This document shows, in pieces, positions 14,642 through 22,757 of a DNA stretch of 25,914 bases. Source of the stretch: Christensenella sp. UBA1259 (GTDB taxonomy: Bacteria > Bacillota > Clostridia > Christensenellales > Borkfalkiaceae); the NCBI GenBank assembly GCA_002308755.1, contig DBVR01000035.1:25571-51484 (forward strand), given 5' to 3'. The notes below the pieces were generated by a model, which was given only the letters and a program-made list of their open reading frames with translations, was not told the origin of the DNA and did not search any database. The position numbers and the translations under genes are program-made. Positions within the stretch are counted from its first letter, which is position 1. Every line of letters begins with the position of its first letter.

Positions 14642-15925
14642 ATGCTTGACCTTAGAAAAATTCAGGAAAACAAAGAAAAAATAACGGAACTTTTAGCCCG
14701 CAAGGGCTATTCTGCCGATTTCGACCCGATACTTAAAGCCGACGAAGAACGGAGAAAGTTTTTGGGCGAAGCGGAAAAACTTAAGGCCGAAAGAAACAAA
14801 GTGTCGGCGTCTATCCCCGCCCTTAAAAAGGAAGGAAAACCCGTGGACGGAATATTCGCCGAAATGAGAACGCTCGGCGAAAAGATAGCGGAACTCGACG
14901 AAAAGGCGAAAGCCGCCGAAAACAAAGCGTACGAACTTTTATCGGTGATGCCCAACGTTCCCGACGAAGACCTGCTTGCCGGCGAAAAGGAAAACAATAA
15001 AGTAATAAAAGTCTTCGGCAAAATGCCCGAGTTCGACTTCCCCTTAAAAAATCACGTCGATCTATGCACCGACTTAAAACTTATCGACTACGCGCGCGGC
15101 ACGAAACTTTCGGGCGGCGGGTTCTGGATATACCGCGGACAGGGCGCGAGATTAGAGTGGGCGCTTCTCAACTTTTTTATTTCCGAACACTTAAAAGACG
15201 GCTACGAATTTATTCTGCCCCCGCACCAACTCGGCTATAACTGCGGTTTCGGCGCGGGACAGTTCCCGAAGTTCTCCGACGAAGTTTACTGGCTGGACGT
15301 CGCCGAAGACAGAACGAAAAACCGTTTTATGCTTCCCACGGCGGAAACCGCACTCGTCAACATGTACGCCGGCGAAATTTTGGACGAAAGCAGTCTTCCG
15401 TTAAAATTTTTCGCATATACCCCGTGCTACCGTAAAGAAGCGGGGTCTTACCGCGCCGAAGAACGAGGCATGATACGCGGACACCAGTTCAACAAGGTGG
15501 AAATGGTACAGTACGCACACCCCGAAAAGAGTCGCGAAGCGTTTGAAGAACTCGTCGGAAAAGCCTGTTCCCTTATGGAAAAATTAGGGCTGCATTTCAG
15601 ACTTTCTAAACTTGCGGCGGGCGACTGTTCGGCTTCTATGGCAAGGACTTACGACATAGAAGTATATATTCCGTCCATGGGGATCTACAAGGAAGTCAGT
15701 TCCGTTTCCAACGCCAACGATTATCAGGCAAGAAGAAACAACACCCGCTTTAAAAACCTTAAAACGGGCAAGACGGAATTCGTACACACCCTTAACGGTT
15801 CGGGACTCGCAACCAGCAGAGTATTCCCCGCGATAATAGAACAGTTCCAGAATAAAGACGGTTCGGTAACTATCCCCAAAGTGTTGCGCCCCTTTATGGG
15901 CGGCGAAACCGTGCTGAAACCGTAA
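14642..15925 (+). CDS. serS: Seryl-tRNA synthetase
   Basis: A 427-residue class II synthetase that charges tRNA-Ser. The N-terminal helical arm for tRNA binding covers about residues 25-105, followed by the catalytic core with PTAETALVNMYAGE, the motif 2 region CYRKEAGSYRAEERGMIRGH and the motif 3 region NGSGLATSRVFPAIIEQFQ. I place the start at 14642 (MLDLRKIQENK) because GGGAG lies just upstream and the protein then aligns with the family start; an earlier in-frame ATG at 14585 falls inside the promoter. It is divergent from cysE, whose product also uses serine, and ends at a strong terminator. Confidence 0.95.
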   Translation: MLDLRKIQENKEKITELLARKGYSADFDPILKADEERRKFLGEAEKLKAERNKVSASIPALKKEGKPVDGIFAEMRTLGEKIAELDEKAKAAENKAYELLSVMPNVPDEDLLAGEKENNKVIKVFGKMPEFDFPLKNHVDLCTDLKLIDYARGTKLSGGGFWIYRGQGARLEWALLNFFISEHLKDGYEFILPPHQLGYNCGFGAGQFPKFSDEVYWLDVAEDRTKNRFMLPTAETALVNMYAGEILDESSLPLKFFAYTPCYRKEAGSYRAEERGMIRGHQFNKVEMVQYAHPEKSREAFEELVGKACSLMEKLGLHFRLSKLAAGDCSASMARTYDIEVYIPSMGIYKEVSSVSNANDYQARRNNTRFKNLKTGKTEFVHTLNGSGLATSRVFPAIIEQFQNKDGSVTIPKVLRPFMGGETVLKP

Positions 15926-15942
15926 CCTTAAAGCGTATGATT

Positions 15943-15972
15943 TTCCCCCGCCTTCTAGGCGGGGGAATTTTT
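15943..15972 (+). terminator. Intrinsic terminator of serS
   Basis: An 11-base stem (15943-15953 with 15957-15967, core CCCCCGCC/GGCGGGGG) has a three-base loop and is followed by TTTTT. The minus-strand side has an A run, so it works mainly for serS. Confidence 0.85.
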
Positions 15973-16249
15973 ATATTTTCTTTAATTCTTCCGCGATTTT
16001 CAAAAGGTATTTTCTCTTTTTGGCGTCGAGTGCGGGCGACAGCACGGCGACGAAATTATCTATCTCGGCGTTGGTCAAAGTTCCCGCTCTTTTGCCCCGC
16101 TCCGCTTCCTTATAGACGGCTTTTAAGAGTTCTCCTTGGTCCTTGCCGTCGAAACTTTTCGCGATATTTACCGCGGTATCGTATAAAGAATTCCCGCCCG
16201 AAACGCGCTTATTTTTCATCTCTTCGCTGAACTTTCCGAAATCCTGCAT
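15971..16249 (-). CDS. Small soluble protein of unknown function
   Basis: A 92-residue protein if started at 16249 (MQDFGKFSEEMKNK), where GGGGGA precedes the ATG; an upstream in-frame ATG at 16336 would run through the divergent promoter region and is less likely. The protein is almost all predicted amphipathic helix, highly charged, with the segments LLKAVYKEAERGKRAGTL and KKRKYLLKIAEELKKI at its end. No membrane segment or signal is seen. It is divergent from another small helical protein gene 68 bases away, which suggests a shared control region. I do not recognise the family. Confidence 0.65.
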   Translation of the reverse strand: MQDFGKFSEEMKNKRVSGGNSLYDTAVNIAKSFDGKDQGELLKAVYKEAERGKRAGTLTNAEIDNFVAVLSPALDAKKRKYLLKIAEELKKI

Positions 16250-16317
16250 AATATCCCCCGAAAAATTTTTCAATATTATTCTATGCCGCACATATAATAT
16301 AATGTCAGGGGAATACA
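16250..16317. promoter_or_regulatory. Divergent promoter region between two small genes
   Basis: A 68-base AT-rich gap. For the plus gene, TATAAT lies at 16293-16298, with only a weak -35 and AGGGGAA before the ATG. For the minus gene, a TAGAAT-like box is visible near 16275. The two promoters must overlap. Confidence 0.45.
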
Positions 16318-16617
16318 ATGGATATTCTGCAAACATTTTTAAAGTTATTATCGGAAGGGAGAGAACCGTTAAGGGCGATTATAAAACTTTTGAGCGATAA
16401 TTCTTTCGATATAAAAAAGACGATAGCGAATCTCACGCCCGAAAACGTCTCCGAAATCCTTTCGGAAATAGAAAAATCCCGTCCGCAGACTGCGGAAAAC
16501 GGGACGTTTTACGACGCAAACGCCCTTTCCCCGCAAGGTCTTGCGCCCATATCCGACCTTGCCGATAAAGAAGTGGTGTTCGCCTTAAATAAGTATCTCT
16601 CTTCGTCTTACGAGTAA
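16318..16617 (+). CDS. Small acidic helical protein of unknown function
   Basis: A 99-residue protein that I do not recognise. The N-terminal half is helix-forming (MDILQTFLKLLSEGREPLRA). The second half holds an acidic segment ending DLADKEVVFALNKYLSSSYE. There is no signal peptide or membrane span. AGGGGAA precedes the start at a good distance and TATAAT lies further upstream. Its last 10 bases overlap the end of the convergent S41 peptidase gene, with no terminator between them. The divergent small gene at 15971 may be functionally linked. Confidence 0.65.
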   Translation: MDILQTFLKLLSEGREPLRAIIKLLSDNSFDIKKTIANLTPENVSEILSEIEKSRPQTAENGTFYDANALSPQGLAPISDLADKEVVFALNKYLSSSYE

Positions 16618-17936
16618 GCGGAAAGAATTTCCGCGGCGCGGGACAAAGCGACCGCGTCGCTTACCTGATTTAACGGGTCTTCCTGAATAACGCCCGTACC
16701 CTGAATAGAGACGAACGACTCCGGCCAGAAAAGTTCCGCCGTGGTAAGTTTAAGCGCGCCGCCCGTCCTTAAAAGATAGGTGGTCTGCATTATGCCCTTA
16801 CCGTAAGTGCTGTAAGTTTCGCGCTCGGGGTGTTTCGTCGTGATTATAAGATTATCGTAGTTGAAATTCGCGCCGTTATAGTCGGCGGGATCGCCGTACG
16901 ACATCAACGCCCCTATAAGGCACTCCGACGCCGAAGCCGTGTTGTAATTTGCGATAACGCATATATCCGTAAGCGCCGAATAGAAATTGTTTGCGTAAGT
17001 ATAATACTGCGCCCCGCGGCCCTTTTCCCGTACGTTGGTTATAAGTATCTCGTTACTGCCGTTGTCGTTTACGATATACGACGCCACTTCTATAAGCACC
17101 GTTAAAAGTCCGCCGCCGTTGTCGCGAAGGTCCAAAACGAGTTTTGTCCTTCCCCTTTCTTTCATAAACCTTACCGCTTCGCCGAACTGTCTGCCTGCGC
17201 CGCCTTCGAACGCCGTAAGGCGTATATACGCCGAATCTTCGGCAAGTTCCGCCATACCGTTGTCCGTTTCTCTTCCCTTGAACTCGCCGTCTTCGGAAGA
17301 AAACTCGTAGCCTTTTTCGCTGTCGGCGTAAAGGACGTAAGACATTTCGTAGGCTTCTTTAACAAGCGAAAAATCCATTTCTTCACCGCTTCTTTCCACC
17401 TTAAATACCGCGCCGTCGCCGTTTTGTATTTTGGCGAAAAATTCGCCCGCGTTATCGAAAAAAGTTTTGTTTCCCGTCGGCGCGAAGAAAGTGAACTCCG
17501 CATCTTCCGCAAGTTTTCCGCCCAAAAGGATATCCCCTTCCTTTATACCGCCTTTGTGTGCGGGAGAGTTCCAGTAAACTCTCGCTATTCTGCCGTCCGC
17601 GGTTATCGCAAACCCGAAACCGCTGTAACTGCCCGCGTCGTTCTTTACTATTTCCGCATACTCTTCGGCTGTGAAATATTCCGCGTACGGGTCGTTCGCA
17701 AGCAGTATCTTACGCATAGCCTTGGCTATGGCGTCCGCGTCGAGATCTTCTGCGCTTATACCCTGATTATCTATGATCCCCTTTATCTCGTCGAACTTTC
17801 TCGACGCTTCGCTTTTTGCGAAAAAACAGACGAAATACCCCAGAAAAAAAGAAACCGTGATTGCCGCGGTTATAAGTATCGCAATAAGGGTTTTTCTGTT
17901 CTGCGTTTTTCTCAAAACTTCGGTATCCTTGTCCAT
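16608..17936 (-). CDS. S41 carboxyl-terminal processing peptidase
   Basis: A 442-residue membrane-anchored serine protease of the CtpA/CtpB group. Residues about 15-38 form one N-terminal membrane anchor. A PDZ-like domain (about 95-185, SYSGFGFAITADGRIARVYW) precedes the S41 catalytic domain. The catalytic dyad is visible as serine within NTASASECL (about 332-340) and lysine in YGKGIMQT (K380), with LVLDLRDNGGG (266-276) before them. It would cut exported proteins at their C-terminal side outside the membrane. It begins three bases after the PucR-like gene, with AAGG as ribosome site, so the two form an operon. In Firmicutes such proteases act in sporulation signalling or wall-enzyme turnover; which applies here is unknown. 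Confidence 0.9.
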   Translation of the reverse strand: MDKDTEVLRKTQNRKTLIAILITAAITVSFFLGYFVCFFAKSEASRKFDEIKGIIDNQGISAEDLDADAIAKAMRKILLANDPYAEYFTAEEYAEIVKNDAGSYSGFGFAITADGRIARVYWNSPAHKGGIKEGDILLGGKLAEDAEFTFFAPTGNKTFFDNAGEFFAKIQNGDGAVFKVERSGEEMDFSLVKEAYEMSYVLYADSEKGYEFSSEDGEFKGRETDNGMAELAEDSAYIRLTAFEGGAGRQFGEAVRFMKERGRTKLVLDLRDNGGGLLTVLIEVASYIVNDNGSNEILITNVREKGRGAQYYTYANNFYSALTDICVIANYNTASASECLIGALMSYGDPADYNGANFNYDNLIITTKHPERETYSTYGKGIMQTTYLLRTGGALKLTTAELFWPESFVSIQGTGVIQEDPLNQVSDAVALSRAAEILSAYS

Positions 17937-17939
17937 TTT

Positions 17940-18977
17940 CTACCTTAAAGACCTTAATAGTATGGTTATTATCCTGAAAGTCATAGCGTCGGAAACCTTG
18001 CGTATATCGAGTCCCGTACCCCTTTCTATCTTGTCCAGCCGATAGTTTAAGGTGTTCCTGTGCAAGTACATTTTCCTGCTCGTTTCGCTGACGTTTAAGC
18101 TGTTGTCCATAAACGCTTCCGCCGTCGCCGTCATTTCCTTGTCGTCGAATATCTCCTTTGCCGACGAGTCAAGCCACGTGCCGAGATATTCCGTTACCTT
18201 GTGCTTCGGAATATCTTCTATTATCTTTATCGAAATGAACTCTTTATACGAGTGCACGCCGCATTTTTTGTCGTAAATATCCGCCATCCTGTCGGTGGCT
18301 GCCGCCTGCGAAAAAGATTCGCCGAGATCGCTTATCCCCTTCACCTTGCCGCCGATACTTATTCCGCATACCGCGCCCGTTTCTTCGGATATGAACGTAT
18401 TCAGGTACTCGGCGTATTCCGTTACGGAACGGTATTCCGCCGACGCTTCGTCGTCGAATTTTACGAACGCGACGACGTTTTCGTCTATCGCCGATACGAA
18501 GTCCTTATCCGACCCCGAGTAGTTTTTAACGGCTTCTTCCACGTCTCCTACGTTGCCCGCCGTAATGCGGATCAGCATGACGCACGCCGTCTTATCTTCC
18601 ACGCCGAATTTTTTGGCGTATTTTTTTATCTTGTAGTACCCCGCTTCGCCGAAAAGCGCGGATTTGAAAAAGTCCTCGCGGCTTAAAGACGAATCCTTGA
18701 CGAAAGATTTTTCGGCAAGTTCGCAGATAAAATAAGCGACGGAAGAACAGTACTTTTCTTCTCCCGAAACCGCACCGATATACCCCTTGTTTTTATATCG
18801 GAACTTAAAGAAAGTAACGCCCGACTTTTCGTCCCTTTTTACGTGCGCGATGCCGCTTTCGGGAACTTTTTTTACGGAATTGCCGAAGAGAAGTTCTCCC
18901 CTTTCCGAAAACACGGAAAAATCCGCGCCGCTGTTTTCAACTATTTCCGAAGCAAATTTTACGATATCTTTTTCCAT
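17940..18977 (-). CDS. PucR/CdaR-like transcriptional regulator
   Basis: A 345-residue cytosolic regulator. The first about 105 residues look like a small sensor-type domain, the middle (about 115-240) resembles the degenerate GGDEF-like module of PucR/CdaR proteins, and the last about 60 residues are the HTH_30 domain (SETSRKMYLHRNTLNYRLDK). I place the start at 18977 (MEKDIVKF), not at the in-frame ATG at 19013. The promoter (TTGCAA, 17 bases, TAAAAT) overlaps the upstream candidate and leaves only seven bases between the -10 box and the ATG at 18977. No ribosome site is present, so the mRNA should be leaderless. It probably regulates itself and the S41 peptidase; the signal is unknown. Confidence 0.82.
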   Translation of the reverse strand: MEKDIVKFASEIVENSGADFSVFSERGELLFGNSVKKVPESGIAHVKRDEKSGVTFFKFRYKNKGYIGAVSGEEKYCSSVAYFICELAEKSFVKDSSLSREDFFKSALFGEAGYYKIKKYAKKFGVEDKTACVMLIRITAGNVGDVEEAVKNYSGSDKDFVSAIDENVVAFVKFDDEASAEYRSVTEYAEYLNTFISEETGAVCGISIGGKVKGISDLGESFSQAAATDRMADIYDKKCGVHSYKEFISIKIIEDIPKHKVTEYLGTWLDSSAKEIFDDKEMTATAEAFMDNSLNVSETSRKMYLHRNTLNYRLDKIERGTGLDIRKVSDAMTFRIITILLRSLR

Positions 18978-18984
18978 ATACAAG

Positions 18985-19013
18985 ATTTTACCACACCGCG
19001 CGATATTTTGCAA
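18985..19013 (-). promoter_or_regulatory. Promoter giving a leaderless PucR-like mRNA
   Basis: TTGCAA (19008-19013), 17 bases and TAAAAT (18985-18990) preceded by TGG (extended -10). The ATG begins eight bases after the last -10 base, so the expected transcription start coincides with the start codon. Confidence 0.7.
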
Positions 19014-19018
19014 CCCGC

Positions 19019-19870
19019 TTATAATATTTTAAGGAAAAGCAGCGTTATATAGCCGAGAAGCACCGAAAGAACGTACAGTAAAAGCACGATAAGCGCCGTC
19101 TTTTTCAGATTTTTCCGATTTCTTAAAAGTATCGTTACCGCTATTCCCGCGTTGGCGGAAAGCCCTGCGGTAAGTCCCGCAAACCCTATCATACCGTCTA
19201 TATACCCCTTGGCTAAAAAGATTGAAGACGCACAGTTGGGGATTATTCCGATAAGCCCCGAAAAGACGGGTTCTATCGCTTCGCTCCTGTCCATAAAGAT
19301 AAGAACGTTTTCTTCGCCGATAAAATAGAACGCAATACCGAAAACGATATTTATTATAAGAACGTATAAAAACGTCTTCGCCGTGTGAAAAAGCGGGTGG
19401 ATAAGATACTTGTCCCAAGGGTTTTCGTTGTGTTTTCCGCACTCTATACAGCGGTCTTTTTCGGGACAGACGTGCGTTTCGTCTTTTTGGGCAAGCAAAA
19501 GGTTTATTACTTCACCGACCGCCACGGCGTAAAGTATCTTTACGCCCATAACGATGAGGGCGGCGGAAACCTTTCCGCTCGATAAAAGTATGATGACGCC
19601 TTCGTCGCTTATGGAAATAAACGCCGCTATAAGAGTGCCTATTTTTATAAGCCCTTTATCGTAGAGTTTGGCGCACATCACGGCGAACCCGCACTCCGGC
19701 ACCGCGCCTAAAAGCCCCGCGACAAGCGGCGCGCCCGCACCCGATAAAGCCTTTTCTATCTTTTCTTTCTTACGGGCGTTTTCTATCGCCTCCATAAGAA
19801 GATAGATGAGAAAAATAAAAGGCAGTATTTTAAGCCCGTCTAAAAGGGCGTCGAGAAGAACTTCCCACAT
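19019..19870 (-). CDS. ArsP_2-type putative metal/metalloid exporter
   Basis: A 283-residue polytopic membrane protein of the family described as putative 10-TM heavy-metal exporter and often annotated as arsenic efflux or putative manganese transporter. It consists of two related halves, each with a GxxPxC motif: GAVPEC (55-60) and GIIPNC (208-213). Between them lies a hydrophilic loop with the Cys/His cluster HVCPEKDRCIECGKH (133-147), a likely metal-binding site. The two cysteines in the membrane motifs could take part in transport. No ribosome site precedes the ATG; an extended -10 box ends nine bases upstream. Its substrate is not known from this sequence. Confidence 0.78.
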   Translation of the reverse strand: MWEVLLDALLDGLKILPFIFLIYLLMEAIENARKKEKIEKALSGAGAPLVAGLLGAVPECGFAVMCAKLYDKGLIKIGTLIAAFISISDEGVIILLSSGKVSAALIVMGVKILYAVAVGEVINLLLAQKDETHVCPEKDRCIECGKHNENPWDKYLIHPLFHTAKTFLYVLIINIVFGIAFYFIGEENVLIFMDRSEAIEPVFSGLIGIIPNCASSIFLAKGYIDGMIGFAGLTAGLSANAGIAVTILLRNRKNLKKTALIVLLLYVLSVLLGYITLLFLKIL

Positions 19871-19879
19871 AACACAATC

Positions 19880-19907
19880 ATTTTAACATAAATAATAAAT
19901 TTGTCCA
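19880..19907 (-). promoter_or_regulatory. Promoter giving a near-leaderless exporter mRNA
   Basis: TGGACA (19902-19907), 16 bases and TAAAAT (19880-19885) preceded by TGT, an extended -10. Nine bases separate the -10 box from the ATG, so any leader would be only two or three bases. Confidence 0.6.
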
Positions 19908-19989
19908 CCCGTTTTATCGGAAAATATAAATTTTTCGGGCGGATAGCGGCGTTTTTTGCGGAATTTGCCGCTTTTCGGTTACCCCCCCG

Positions 19990-20027
19990 CAAAATATTAC
20001 GGGGCGTTGACCTTCGTCAACGCCCCG
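19990..20027 (-). terminator. Intrinsic terminator of the LRR lipoprotein gene
   Basis: The perfect 12-base stem CGGGGCGTTGAC/GTCAACGCCCCG (20000-20011 with 20016-20027) has a four-base loop and is followed on the minus strand by TAATATTTT. It begins about 20 bases after the stop codon at 20048. Confidence 0.8.
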
Positions 20028-20047
20028 CGTACTGTTTTTACAAAACC

Positions 20048-21178
20048 TTAAACCTTGGTGTTTTGGAATACGTTCTGCGTATCGTCGTAAGTAAACGCCG
20101 CTTTCAACGCCGTCGCGTCGAGATTCTTGCACTCCGCAAAACAGGAAACGCCCAGCGTCGCTTCGCCGTTCAATGCGGGAATAACCACTTCGGTAAGTTT
20201 CACGCAACCGTAAAACGCGTAGGCTTTAACGGTCTTTATCGCCGCCGAGAAAGTGAAACTTTCTATATCCGACTGCGCGAAACAACTCTCTCCTATTACT
20301 TCAACGCCCGCGGGCAGAACAAAGTTCTTTATCTTGCAGCCGTTAAAAGCCGAATCGCCTATCTTAACGAGTGCCGAACCGTCTTCTATTTTAAGTCCTT
20401 TGCCCGATTCTCCGTCGTAATCTTTAAGCGCGTCGCAACCTTTGAACGCCGAACCGTATATCGCGGTAACGGTAGCGGGAATATTGATCTTTTTCAACTG
20501 TTTCATATCTTTGAACGCCGATTCGCCGACAGCCGTGATATTGCCTTCCAAATTGATGGTCATAACCTGCGTTAAACCGCAGAAAGCATAGGCGGGTATC
20601 TTGTATTCGCCTTCCGCCTTAACGGTTATTTCGGTAAGTTCGGACGGGATATACACGGTGTTCGAACCGCTTTCGGAATATTTTACCGCAACTTCCGCCA
20701 AGTCGTCGTAAGCGTCGGTTCCGAAAATATAACCTATCGTCCTACCAAATCCCACCGATTTATCGGAAGGAGCGGTCTCGCCGATATAAGCGTCGGCTTT
20801 CGCCGTCGCGCCGACGAAGGGAATAGTCATCTTTTTGAGACTCTTCATGCCCTTGAACGCGCCTTCTTCTATCACCAGCGGGTTTTCTTCGTCGCCCGTG
20901 CCTGCTACCGTTATTTCGGTAAGAGTATCGTTGCCGTCGAACGCGCCGGTCTTTATCCTGCCTATCTTTACGTCCAAAACAGAAAGGTCCAAAGCGGTAA
21001 CCCCCGTGCCGTCGTCAACGTATTTATAAAGGGTATAGTACGCGTCGCTCGTGCCTTTCTTGTAGATAAGTCCTTTTTTGGAAGACGATCCGCCGCCCGC
21101 TTCCCCGCAGGCGGTAAGTCCCAGCGCCGTAGAAAGCAACAGAACGCATACCGTTAAAATGGTTAATAGCCTTTTCAT
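20048..21178 (-). CDS. BspA-like leucine-rich-repeat lipoprotein
   Basis: A 376-residue secreted lipoprotein. Residues 1-23 are a signal peptide ending in the lipobox LTAC (C24), followed by a flexible Gly/Ser stretch. The rest is a run of LRR_5/BspA repeats, each of the form AFxGCxxLKxIxIPxxVxxIGxxAF; examples are SAFKGCDALKDY, SAFNGCKIKNFVLPAGVEVI and YAFYGCVKLTEVVIP. Proteins of this type sit on the outer face of the cell and mediate protein or carbohydrate contacts. The start has AGGAG upstream and a clear TTGACA promoter. It is a single-gene unit with its own terminator. The binding partner is unknown. Confidence 0.88.
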   Translation of the reverse strand: MKRLLTILTVCVLLLSTALGLTACGEAGGGSSSKKGLIYKKGTSDAYYTLYKYVDDGTGVTALDLSVLDVKIGRIKTGAFDGNDTLTEITVAGTGDEENPLVIEEGAFKGMKSLKKMTIPFVGATAKADAYIGETAPSDKSVGFGRTIGYIFGTDAYDDLAEVAVKYSESGSNTVYIPSELTEITVKAEGEYKIPAYAFCGLTQVMTINLEGNITAVGESAFKDMKQLKKINIPATVTAIYGSAFKGCDALKDYDGESGKGLKIEDGSALVKIGDSAFNGCKIKNFVLPAGVEVIGESCFAQSDIESFTFSAAIKTVKAYAFYGCVKLTEVVIPALNGEATLGVSCFAECKNLDATALKAAFTYDDTQNVFQNTKV

Positions 21179-21216
21179 ATAAACTCCTGAAAGTAAACTG
21201 CTGTTTATACCTAATT

Positions 21217-21245
21217 AGTTTATCATTTATAAAGGCTTTTGTCAA
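21217..21245 (-). promoter_or_regulatory. Promoter of the LRR lipoprotein gene
   Basis: TTGACA (21240-21245), 17 bases and TAAACT (21217-21222). The 16 bases TTTACGATTGACAAAA around the -35 box are identical to those of the Lrp operon promoter at 1591-1606. Confidence 0.65.
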
Positions 21246-21305
21246 TCGTAAATATTTATTTATACGCTTTTTTTTGTTTTCGCCCGCATTTTGCCGCGAA
21301 AACCG

Positions 21306-22757
21306 CTATATGATGACCTTTCCGTCCAAAAAACTCCTGAAAAACCCGTTGGAATCCGCGCCCGCCCTTTCAAATGCGCCTATAAGTTCTTCTTCGCCCG
21401 CGATCTTAAATCTGTTTTCGTCGTAAAACCGCTTTAATCCCGAAAAGAATTTATTATCGCCTACCGTCTGCCTTAAATAGTCGAACATTATGCACGACTT
21501 AACGTACGCGATATTAACGTATTCGTATTCGCTTTTATACTCGTTAAGCCGTCTCGTCATCGTCGTATCGACTTCGCCCGATATCTTTTTATAAACCGAA
21601 CAGAACACCTTGTAAGTCTTTTCGGAAGAGTCTATGAGTTGTTTTCTCGTAAACCCGTAGTCGGGGTGGTTTTCGTAGAACAGAACTACGGAATATTCCG
21701 CAAGCCCCTCGTCTATAAAGGGCGACTCTATCTCGTTGACGCCGACCGCCGCCTGCCACCACTGGTGCGCCGTTTCGTGGACGATAACTTCTCTTTTCGC
21801 CGCTTTTTCGAGTTCGTCGCTTATAAACACAAGCGACGTAAATTCCATACCGCCCTGCACGAATTTCGTCTGTACGACGTTATAGACCGGAAAAGGGTAT
21901 TCCCCGAAAGTTTCGGAAAAATAGCCGAGTGCCGAGATGGCGTCGCTTAAACTTTCCTGCGGATCTTCGTCGGCGTAATAGAAATAACTTACCTTTACGC
22001 CGTTAAAATCGCCGCTTATCACTTCAAAGTCTTTGGAAATCACTATCGCAAAGGAGCGGCAGTTTTCCGACTCGAATACCTTTACCGTGTTTTCGCCCTG
22101 CGTTTCGGAAGAAACTTCCCTGCCGCCCGCCGCCACGACGTATTCTTTCGGCGCGGTGAACTTTACTTTATAGTCGGCGACGTCGCTGAAAAAGGGGTCG
22201 CCCACGGCGTAGTATTCACACTCGAAAAACGCGCCGTCCTTTATCCCGCAGAGTATCGGATAAAAATTAGCAAGGTTTACGGTCTTGCCGTTTATCCCCG
22301 TCCTTGCGATAACTTCCGCGAGCTTTACGGTAAACTCTATCGTTACCGAAACCTTTTCGTCGGGAAAAAGTTCGCCGAAAAGTTTCACTTCGAGAATATT
22401 TTCGTCCGTTCCCGCGACGGAAAATTCCGCTTCTTTTTCGCCGATATACACCGCCTTTATTTCGGTATTGCCGTAACTTTCGCCGTTTTCGTAGGCTTTA
22501 TAGTAATACTGCGCGGAAATGGGCGAAACGGCGGCGTTTTCCCTGAACGCGTTGGCGTAAAGATTGAATTTAAGAGAAGTAAACGAGTTTTCGGTATCGT
22601 TGAAAAAAGTAACGGTTTCCCTGCCCGAAAGGGTGTCGCCCGAAACTTGCGCTTCTATATCGTAGGTCGTTTTTTTAAGACTGCCGTTACAGGCGAAAAA
22701 CCAAGGCAAAAAACACGCCGCTAAAACGACGGCGAAAACGCTTCTTATTCTTTTCAT
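21306..22757 (-). CDS. M1-family (gluzincin) metallopeptidase lipoprotein
   Basis: A 483-residue peptidase anchored outside the membrane: the signal peptide ends in FFAC (C23). An N-terminal beta-rich domain (about 30-250) precedes the thermolysin-like catalytic domain. Zinc ligands are H327 and H331 in HETAHQWW with E350 in DEGLAEY, exactly 18 residues after the second histidine as in M1 enzymes; E328 is the catalytic base. The exopeptidase loop GxMEN reads GGMEF (302-306), so substrate N-terminus recognition may differ. The start cannot be moved because the signal peptide begins there, yet no normal ribosome site exists: the U-run of the preceding terminator touches the ATG. Confidence 0.88.
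   Translation of the reverse strand: MKRIRSVFAVVLAACFLPWFFACNGSLKKTTYDIEAQVSGDTLSGRETVTFFNDTENSFTSLKFNLYANAFRENAAVSPISAQYYYKAYENGESYGNTEIKAVYIGEKEAEFSVAGTDENILEVKLFGELFPDEKVSVTIEFTVKLAEVIARTGINGKTVNLANFYPILCGIKDGAFFECEYYAVGDPFFSDVADYKVKFTAPKEYVVAAGGREVSSETQGENTVKVFESENCRSFAIVISKDFEVISGDFNGVKVSYFYYADEDPQESLSDAISALGYFSETFGEYPFPVYNVVQTKFVQGGMEFTSLVFISDELEKAAKREVIVHETAHQWWQAAVGVNEIESPFIDEGLAEYSVVLFYENHPDYGFTRKQLIDSSEKTYKVFCSVYKKISGEVDTTMTRRLNEYKSEYEYVNIAYVKSCIMFDYLRQTVGDNKFFSGLKRFYDENRFKIAGEEELIGAFERAGADSNGFFRSFLDGKVII

Noticed and set aside
19901..20575. A 224-codon plus-strand open frame
   Set aside because: It overlaps a strong minus-strand terminator and the well-supported LRR lipoprotein gene, and its composition is that of an antisense shadow.
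21276..21303. Hairpin GTTTTCGC/GCGAAAAC after the M1 gene as its terminator
   Set aside because: On the minus strand it is followed by A residues, not T, and the loop is 12 bases, so I do not call it an intrinsic terminator.
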